A stretch of DNA of 64,000 nucleotides, taken from contig CM054116.1 of the NCBI GenBank assembly GCA_028673005.1, positions 26,513,840-26,577,839 of the forward strand. Direction: 5' to 3'. The first letter of the stretch is position 1. The number at the start of each line of letters is the position of its first letter. Under the pieces are notes generated by a model, which was given only the letters and a program-made list of their open reading frames with translations, searched no databases and was not told where the DNA came from. The DNA comes from Tanypteryx hageni. Its lineage: Eukaryota > Arthropoda > Insecta > Odonata > Petaluridae. The position numbers were made by a program, and so were the translations under genes. Shown here in pieces: positions 57,622-64,000 of this stretch.

Positions 57622-60600
57622 TTATTCATGGTTAAACCTGGTTCTCCATATACTCCTATTTTCCGCTGTCCTCTTCATATCTTGATAACTCTCTTTCCCT
57701 TTCAAATCGTCTATCAGCTGAAACCTTTTCCTGCCTCTTTCCCTTTTCCCATCTAGTTTTCCTTCTAACACGTCTTTAATCATACTCTCTCTCCTCAGGT
57801 AATGTCCAACCCAGTTAGCCTTCCTCTTTCTAATAGTCTGTATAATCATTCGCTTCTCTCCTATTCTTCGTAGCACTTCATCGTTTTTCATCCTATCTGT
57901 CCATTTTATCTTCAGCATTCTCCTCCAAGTCCACATTTCAAAGCTTTCCAAGTATTTGATGTCATTTTTCCTTAGCGTCCATGTTTCTGCCCCATACAAT
58001 GCTATACTCCATACGTAGCATTTTATCAACTTCTTGCGGATATCTTCCCTTATATTCCCTGTAAGTAGTTGTTTCTTTCTCCTGAAAGCCGCTTTTGCTT
58101 TTCCTATTCTAGTTTTGATCTCATCCGTACATTTTGCCTCTCGTGTTATGATACTTCCAAGGTATTTATATTCTGAAACTTGTTCTAATGGCTTTCCCCC
58201 AATAGTTATGTTCAGATTTTCTTCTTTACCCGATATTCGAATGACCTTGGATTTTTCTGTATTTATTTCCATACCGTATTTTCTACCTGTTATCACTAGT
58301 CTATTTATCATTTTTTGTAGCTCCTCTTCCTTTCTTGCTAGAAGTACTTGATCATCTGCGTATTTTACTGTTCTTAAAATCCTTCCTCCAATTTTGAAAT
58401 CCCCTGTGCCTTCTAAAGCTTCTTGCATTAGACTTTCTCCATATATATTGAATAGGGTTGGCGATAGGCAGCAGCCTTGTCTTACTCCTCTACCGATATT
58501 TATTCCGCAGGTGTCCACATTCTCAAACCTGACCTTTACAACTTGATTCTCATATAGATTCCTAATCAGTCTCCTGTCTTTCCAGTCTACACCTATATCC
58601 TTTAATATCTTCATCAACTTGACCCAATTTACTCTATCGAAGGCCTTCTGCCAGTCTACGAAACATGCGCAGATATCTTGACTGTATTCTATTGCCCTTT
58701 CTGATATGATTCTAACTACTCCTATAGCATCTCTAGTTCCTCGTCCTTTTCTGAAACCGAATTGATCTTCCCCTATTATTTCTTCTGCCTTTTTCTCCAG
58801 CCTTTTATTAAGAATCCTCGTGATGATCTTCGATGTGTGTGACAGAAGGCTTATAGTTCTGTAATCTTTACACTGCATTGCTTTTGGCTTCTTCTTTAGA
58901 GGGATCATTGTTACTTCTAGGAAATCCTGAGGCCACTCTCCCGTGTCGTAAATCTTATTAATTAATTTCGTGATCGCTTTTAGTCCTTCTGATCCTATGA
59001 CTTTAAGTATCTCAGCCGGTATTCCATCGCTGCCAGTGGCTTTCCCCTTCTTTAGTTCCACTATCGCCTTTTCTACTTCGCTCTCCATAATACTTGGTCC
59101 CAAGTTGTCTTCTTCAATGTTTTCCTCATTTTCCAGTTCTATTTTTGCCGCTCCTGCCTGTTTGCTGTATAATTCCTTAATGTATTCTTCCCATACCTGT
59201 GCTACATCCTTTGTTTCTGAGACTATCTTCCCATCTGTATTCATAATTCCTTTACCACGAATTCCATTAGACTTCTTATCTTCTAATTCCAGTGCCCTAG
59301 CGTACATCATATCGTACCGTCCTAACTTCTCCATCTGTTCTATTTCATCGCATTTTCCTTTTATCCAATTTTCTCTAGCTTTATCTGTTACCCTTCTCAA
59401 CTCATTGTTTATACGCCTATAGTTGGCTCTACCTTCTTCAGTGTTAACGTTTTTCCATTTTCGTCTCTCATCCATTTTCTCCAGCATTTCCTTCGTGATC
59501 CATGGTTTTCTGATTTTCTTCTCTTGTTTTCCAATCTCTTTATCCAAGGTATCCTTGATACTGGTTTTAATTTCATCCCATTCTATATCAACGGTCTTCG
59601 GTTTGTTTTCCAACTTTCTTAGGTTATCTTCCAACTTCATGCTGACTACATCCTGCCTTTCTTTCAGTATTTCTAGGTCCCAGGTCTGTCTTTCTCTTCT
59701 CGTTTTTATTATTTGTTTGAGCTTTGTATTCACGTCAAGTATTAGAAGGCTGTGATCTGAATCAATGTCTGCTCCTTGCAATGCCTTGGCGTTCTTTATG
59801 CTGTTCCTGAATCTTTGTTTTACAAGGATGTAATCTATTTGGCATCTCATTCTATCTCCTGGGCTTTTCCATGTGTATAACCTTCGTTTATGGTTTTTGA
59901 ACCATGTATTAGTCACTACAAGGTCATTATTGATGCAGAATTCTACGAGTTTCTCCCCTCCTCGATTTCTCTTCCCAAGTCCGTATTGCCCGACAACATT
60001 TTCTTCCTGTCCTTCTCCGACTATGCTGTTCCAATCTCCCATTATTATGCAGTTTACCTTTCCTCTTCCGTCTTCTTCGTAAATTTCATTAATTTGCTCA
60101 TAGATTTCATCTATTTCTTCATCGTCATGAGCTGACGTTGGCATATATACCTGGATTATCAGCATGTCCACTGGGACTGCTTCTAGCTTTATTGCCATCA
60201 GTCTATCGTTCGTTGCTATTATCTTGGTCACGCTTTTCATAATATCTTTCCTAAGTACCAGAGCTACTCCCCTTTCCCCACTATTTCCTCCAGAATAAAC
60301 TACCGTGAATTCTTCCGAGTCGAACTGTCCTTCTCCCTCCCATCTAGTTTCGCTTAGCCCTATAATGTCAACTCTATTTCTTCTCATTTCTTCTTTCAAG
60401 TTCTCTAGCTTTCCTGCCTTTCTCATAGTTCTTACGTTCCAAGTCCCTATTCGTAATTTACTTTCGACAAATGTTTTCCTCAAGGCAGTCCCCGCCCGGA
60501 GATCCGATTGGGGGACTATTTTACCTCCGGATTGTTTTACCTCGAGAGAACTCATATTGTCCAACCATATAATCTTTATAATCTTTACTAGGGATTGTAA

Positions 60601-60627
60601 TGTGGTAGTTTCCCTCTTGCTTTCCAC
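57622..60627 (-). CDS. LINE ORF2: apurinic-type endonuclease and reverse transcriptase, RTE clade
   Basis: An uninterrupted 1001-residue frame drives target-primed reverse transcription of the element. The endonuclease occupies about residues 58-292: GTWNVRT (61-67), SETRW (92-96), the MGDWNS metal/catalytic motif (196-201), QIDYIL (263-268) and SDH (290-292). Reverse transcriptase follows from about 520: ATGSDGIPAEIL, FVDWQKAFD with its catalytic Asp (656-664), GVRQGCCLSPTLFNIY (714-729) and KYADDQVLLA with the YADD active site (756-759). The C-terminal part has RRMLKIKWTDRM and ANWVGHYLRR, seen in RTE/BovB-type proteins. The first ATG at 60627 is used; a start nearer the endonuclease is possible. 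All catalytic residues checked are present, so this copy may be active or very recent. Long plus-strand frames opposite are shadows. Confidence 0.85.
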   Translation of the reverse strand: MESKRETTTLQSLVKIIKIIWLDNMSSLEVKQSGGKIVPQSDLRAGTALRKTFVESKLRIGTWNVRTMRKAGKLENLKEEMRRNRVDIIGLSETRWEGEGQFDSEEFTVVYSGGNSGERGVALVLRKDIMKSVTKIIATNDRLMAIKLEAVPVDMLIIQVYMPTSAHDDEEIDEIYEQINEIYEEDGRGKVNCIIMGDWNSIVGEGQEENVVGQYGLGKRNRGGEKLVEFCINNDLVVTNTWFKNHKRRLYTWKSPGDRMRCQIDYILVKQRFRNSIKNAKALQGADIDSDHSLLILDVNTKLKQIIKTRRERQTWDLEILKERQDVVSMKLEDNLRKLENKPKTVDIEWDEIKTSIKDTLDKEIGKQEKKIRKPWITKEMLEKMDERRKWKNVNTEEGRANYRRINNELRRVTDKARENWIKGKCDEIEQMEKLGRYDMMYARALELEDKKSNGIRGKGIMNTDGKIVSETKDVAQVWEEYIKELYSKQAGAAKIELENEENIEEDNLGPSIMESEVEKAIVELKKGKATGSDGIPAEILKVIGSEGLKAITKLINKIYDTGEWPQDFLEVTMIPLKKKPKAMQCKDYRTISLLSHTSKIITRILNKRLEKKAEEIIGEDQFGFRKGRGTRDAIGVVRIISERAIEYSQDICACFVDWQKAFDRVNWVKLMKILKDIGVDWKDRRLIRNLYENQVVKVRFENVDTCGINIGRGVRQGCCLSPTLFNIYGESLMQEALEGTGDFKIGGRILRTVKYADDQVLLARKEEELQKMINRLVITGRKYGMEINTEKSKVIRISGKEENLNITIGGKPLEQVSEYKYLGSIITREAKCTDEIKTRIGKAKAAFRRKKQLLTGNIREDIRKKLIKCYVWSIALYGAETWTLRKNDIKYLESFEMWTWRRMLKIKWTDRMKNDEVLRRIGEKRMIIQTIRKRKANWVGHYLRRESMIKDVLEGKLDGKRERGRKRFQLIDDLKGKESYQDMKRTAENRSIWRTRFNHE

Positions 60628-60778
60628 ATCGCAGTACTGTTGCCGTTCAAATCGTCCTGATCACGCCTACAGCTGTATTGGATATAGACCCAACCAACAT
60701 CATTTGTTTTCGGCTCTATACCATACTGACAGTACTGCTGCCTACTGCCAGGCACTGATGATAGTTTTTTTTTTTTTT

Positions 60779-60861
60779 AATAAAACCTCCATTCGAGGGG
60801 TTTGAACCCCCGAACTTTGCAATAGAAAGCCGACACGCTAACCACTACACCACCAGTGCAT
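60779..60861 (-). repeat. tRNA-like module at the LINE 5' end
   Basis: On minus it reads GGTGGTGTAGTGGTTAGCG (A-box/D-arm), then a CTTT-loop-AAAG anticodon-like arm with ATT at the anticodon position. GGGGGTTCAAACCCC (B-box/T-arm) follows. The acceptor ends do not pair, and an A14 tract follows after TTTTATT. It is a tRNA-derived SINE rather than a functional tRNA gene. Confidence 0.7.
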
Positions 60862-60872
60862 TAAGTTATAAT

Positions 60873-63800
60873 ATCAAACCAATATTGCTGAAGGTTTACT
60901 TAAGTTCGATTTATTTTGTGTCTCGTCAAAATTATTTAAAATGAATACATTTATACAATGATCAATTATAAAAGTTAAAATTTTCAGTTTTTTTAAAATA
61001 ACCTTACAAGATAATAAGTATAATATAAGAGAGAAAGAAGACTACGGTGAAAATTGAAATTTAAAATTTAAAAATTTACAATTAACTCCGAAACTGTAGA
61101 ATAAAAAAAATTTATTTGTACAGTTTAGTTGATTTTATTTTTTATTTAAAACTTTTTTAATTGTACGGTTTAGGAGTTGACTTTATTTTTTCTTATTTTA
61201 AATTATAAGATAATGACAAAACGAGAACGACCTTGAAAAAATAATCTAACAATAATTAAAGACTACTTCTGTCCCTTTGTCCCTCCCTCTGTCACGCTAT
61301 AAAAATGCGAATAACTCGATAACGGAACGAGATTCATTTTTGATATTTGGCAGGAATTATCGATTCACATATTGTAAGATGACGACGAAAATAAATCTCG
61401 AAAAAGTCCTAGGTTCGACTCCAAGGTAGGCCTTTCCATTTCCCATATGATAACACGTAAAAATCGACTTTTTGACTTGCAGGCTTTCATTCTTTTTGAG
61501 ATATAAATTAGAAAGAATTCGCCTATGATCTTCGAATCTAGCCCATTTTAAGGAAAAAACTATGAAGTTTCTTATTCCGTTCATCTATTCTCGCCTACAG
61601 TTCGAAATTCCTCATGTTAAACGTTTAATTCACATATTTTGGGGAAATCTTGCCATTTTAACGGGATTCTGCCATGCCAACCAATTACATTGTTAAACCC
61701 CGAAATCCTATTGTTATTTCAATCCTTATGGGTGAAAGCGTGCTTTGAATGCTCTTACAATTAGTACGAGAGAGAGGAGAGAAAAATTCTTTTCATAGCA
61801 ACCAGTGTAAACAACATTCGTTGCGTAATTTAAGAGAAGGAATACATTTGAAGTAGAACATTAACCATTTGCATATTAAAATTAGGTACTTAGAATCATC
61901 GTAGGAGTTCGAAACTTGAAACAACGAACAAAAGTTCGTTTTCTTGCCATCCAAAGAAAGTCAAGGCATATTTATGTTCATTTTTTATTTCACAAAAACC
62001 TTTCCCGTTGAATTTCAACGGGAATCTCCCTAGTATTGTTATATTCTAGCAAGTTGATTTTACTTATAAAACAAACTGATATTGACAAAGTGCGCTTAAG
62101 GCTAATAATTGAGAAACCGTAATGGAGTCTCGCAGATATAGATCCGAGACGGAATTACATTAATTGTTAAAAAAATAGGTATTTTTATTAGCTATGTTAT
62201 TTTTCGTGTGTTCCAAGCAGAATACAAAATTCAAGGCTAGTCTTTCACGCGACATGTCTTACTTAAGACGAAAGTAAGTAATGGATCTTCGTAACCAAGG
62301 CAACACCATTTATTGAGCTAATCCAAGCTCTAAGGCTGTTGGGGTCGATGTGTGACTTTCCGCGTCGAGTAATCGTTACCTAGGAAACGGAGATCGATAT
62401 ACATAACACAATTATAACTGCGACAAGGGTGGAGAGCGTTCATTGTTTTGCATGCTCTGATGATCTTTTCAAGGTGTATATATAATTTACTCACGGTTAA
62501 ATTATTTATTTCGTTTAATTATAATCCTCATTCCTACGTCAACGAGAATCATATTATAATCATAATAATATAAAAAAGTACTTAAGAATGTTCAAATAAT
62601 ATTTTAATGCTGTTTACTTAATATATTATTAAAAATCGTCTTTCTTGTCAACGTTTCAATCTTGAGACGCTCCGAGGTTTATGGCGTGAAATGTTTTCTA
62701 CTGTACACTCGACCCAAATATTCCGTCCCAACAGGAATTGATTGTCAAACAAACGGCTTTATTTTTCGAAAATTCGCGTGTTATAATCGTCGGCTATGCT
62801 TTAAAAAACAAAGCGATAATAAACGCAGATATTTTAAGGAAATGTTTTGAGCAGCTGAACGAGAAAAGATAAGAGAGGATATTTTTGAGAAAATGTTCTT
62901 CAGTGACAGGTAAGAAAATAATGAGAAAGGAACCGCGAGAAAGAGAATTTAAGTACACGTGAGTGACCAGGCTCGAAAGAAAATTTAGGGCATGCCGGGA
63001 ACTCATATCATTCAGGCCACCACGTTCAGTGTTTTTGTTATTCTAGGCAAGGCCGAAGCGGTTCGCAAAAAAGTCCGTAAGGAAGTCGATTGCAGAAATA
63101 TGCTAATGAATTTCTGCTTAGCACGGGAGCAATGAACAATGACAGATGCATTGCGAATAATATGACTATAGGAAAATTAATATCATGTGCATCCTCACAC
63201 ACAACCATGCAGCTATGACTTTTTGATATTTCGTAATATTTTAATGTCTCGCGTAAAGAGATTAAATGTTGTACACACTGCATTTAGCAACTGAATCGAC
63301 TAGAACAGCCTGTCTATCCCATTTGACAATTTAAATCTTGAGAGGAATGGTCCACTTATGTTAGATTAATTTCCATTATATCGTAAAAATCCTTACTTCC
63401 TGGAGAAGACCATGATAATCTAGGACGTGTATAAAAATCTATCAGTCAACATTATTGGCATTTATCTTTGATTTTCTCTTGTTTCCTAAAAATATAGATA
63501 TGCATACGAACATTTGAAATATGTATGAAGTAAAGTAATAATATAGTATTTAATAATATAAGGACTGACGTCATACTGGTTTTTAACGAAATGACGATAT
63601 ATTTTTGCAAGACGTTTGAATATTCAACATCCGTTCGCTTTTTGTTCGCATATCAGAGATTCTATTACGCTCTGTTACAGCTAATGAATAAGTTTCGGTC
63701 GACAGAAAAAACTGCACAGTTAATTGACTCCTTGAAATTCTTTCTGCCAGACTTGGAAGCACACCCGGGGATAAACGCTTTCTCTTTTAGCGGCACGTTC

Positions 63801-64000
63801 TACACAAGACTTCGTAAGAAGCATGTCCTCAAAACAGCAAAGGAGGCGTTGATATTGTCTAAAAATAAGACTTACGAACGCAAGGAAATACTAAAACAAA
63901 ATCATTCTTATTTTATACACAGTTATAGTGGTCAAGGCGTATTATTCTCTTTCTTTTAGGACTGCACGTTTTCATGAAAATCAATACCTCCAAAGTCACA
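60873..64000. other. Gene-poor right end of the window
   Basis: AT-rich sequence. The only recognised item is SINE-like copy 4 at about 61400-61540. The longest open frame (63591-63959, 122 codons) shows no motif I recognise and no splice context, so it is not called. Confidence 0.4.
61400..61540. repeat. Dispersed SINE-like repeat, copy 4 of 4
   Basis: It contains GGTTCGACTCC (perfect pol III B-box), TTTCCCATATGATAACACGT, AAAAATCGACTTTTTGAC and GCAGGCTTTCATTCTTTTT. The most complete copy, colinear with copy 3. Confidence 0.6.

Larger units (their letters stand above)
57578..60861 (-). mobile_element. Full-length RTE-type LINE joined 5' to a tRNA-like module, one target duplication
   Basis: TAAGTTATAAT flanks the unit at 57567-57577 and 60862-60872. 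On the minus strand the order is tRNA-like head (60861-60779), A14 tract (60778-60765), LINE 5' leader, 1001-codon ORF, short 3' UTR and a (TGA)n-type tail (57578-57592). A short 3' UTR with microsatellite tail and a single EN-RT ORF are RTE-clade traits. A common duplication shows that the head and LINE entered together. Confidence 0.85.

Noticed and set aside
57622..60805. Several long plus-strand open frames opposite the LINE ORF (for example 58970-59422, 60305-60805)
   Set aside because: They are antisense shadows of the purine-rich ORF2 codons and have no domain features.
60779..60861. Functional tRNA gene
   Set aside because: Acceptor strands do not pair and an A-tract follows, so it is a tRNA-derived retroposon.
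63591..63959. 122-codon plus-strand frame
   Set aside because: It lacks domain, family or splice evidence. It is the best remaining candidate for an unknown exon but cannot be supported.

Overview
The window is AT-rich eukaryotic DNA with short coding exons, consensus GT-AG introns and a heavy load of DNA transposons. The host genes point to an arthropod, probably an insect or another hexapod. An SLC6-type orphan transporter resembling Drosophila bedraggled and the repeat mix (hAT, Tigger/pogo, piggyBac, RTE) support this; the exact taxon cannot be fixed from sequence alone. No bacterial-style operons, CRISPR arrays or viral genes were seen.

Host genes. (1) 531-1087, minus: the first two coding exons of an AATF/Che-1 homologue, running off the left edge. 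(2) 18335-19181, plus: a four-exon gene for a 191-residue protein with a complete nuclear-receptor-type C4 DNA-binding domain and no ligand-binding domain, preceded by a 55-bp tandem duplication carrying CCAAT boxes. (3) 20124-44740, minus: a 14-coding-exon SLC6-family transporter (bedraggled-like), about 1015 residues. I rebuilt all splice junctions and the intron phases agree throughout. Its long cytoplasmic tail carries three PPxY motifs. Genes 2 and 3 converge, with about 0.9 kb between their stop codons.

Mobile DNA. 1.5-13.5 kb is a stack of decayed hAT transposases. One is split by a 3-kb pogo-like element whose transposase is one frameshift from open, and another is split by two hAT MITEs with exact 8-bp duplications. 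14-17.3 kb holds several MITEs. The 10-kb last intron of the transporter (20.6-30.8 kb) contains a Tigger element, itself broken by a piggyBac-type element at TTAA and by a hAT MITE. Other transporter introns hold many hAT MITEs, a long foldback, a perfect 28-bp hairpin and a Tigger-derived MITE. 46-57.5 kb is gene-poor, with GA-rich tracts, tRNA-like retroposon pieces, a LINE 3' end, a retroelement fragment and two large hAT derivatives. 57.6-60.9 kb is a full-length RTE-type LINE with an intact 1001-codon ORF. Its 5' end is joined through an A-tract to a tRNA-like module, and the whole composite lies inside a single 11-bp target duplication. 60.9-64 kb shows no recognisable gene.

The protein genes do not form one pathway. 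The main stories are the divergent transporter with WW-ligand motifs, the DNA-binding-domain-only receptor-like protein, and the datable nesting of transposons.
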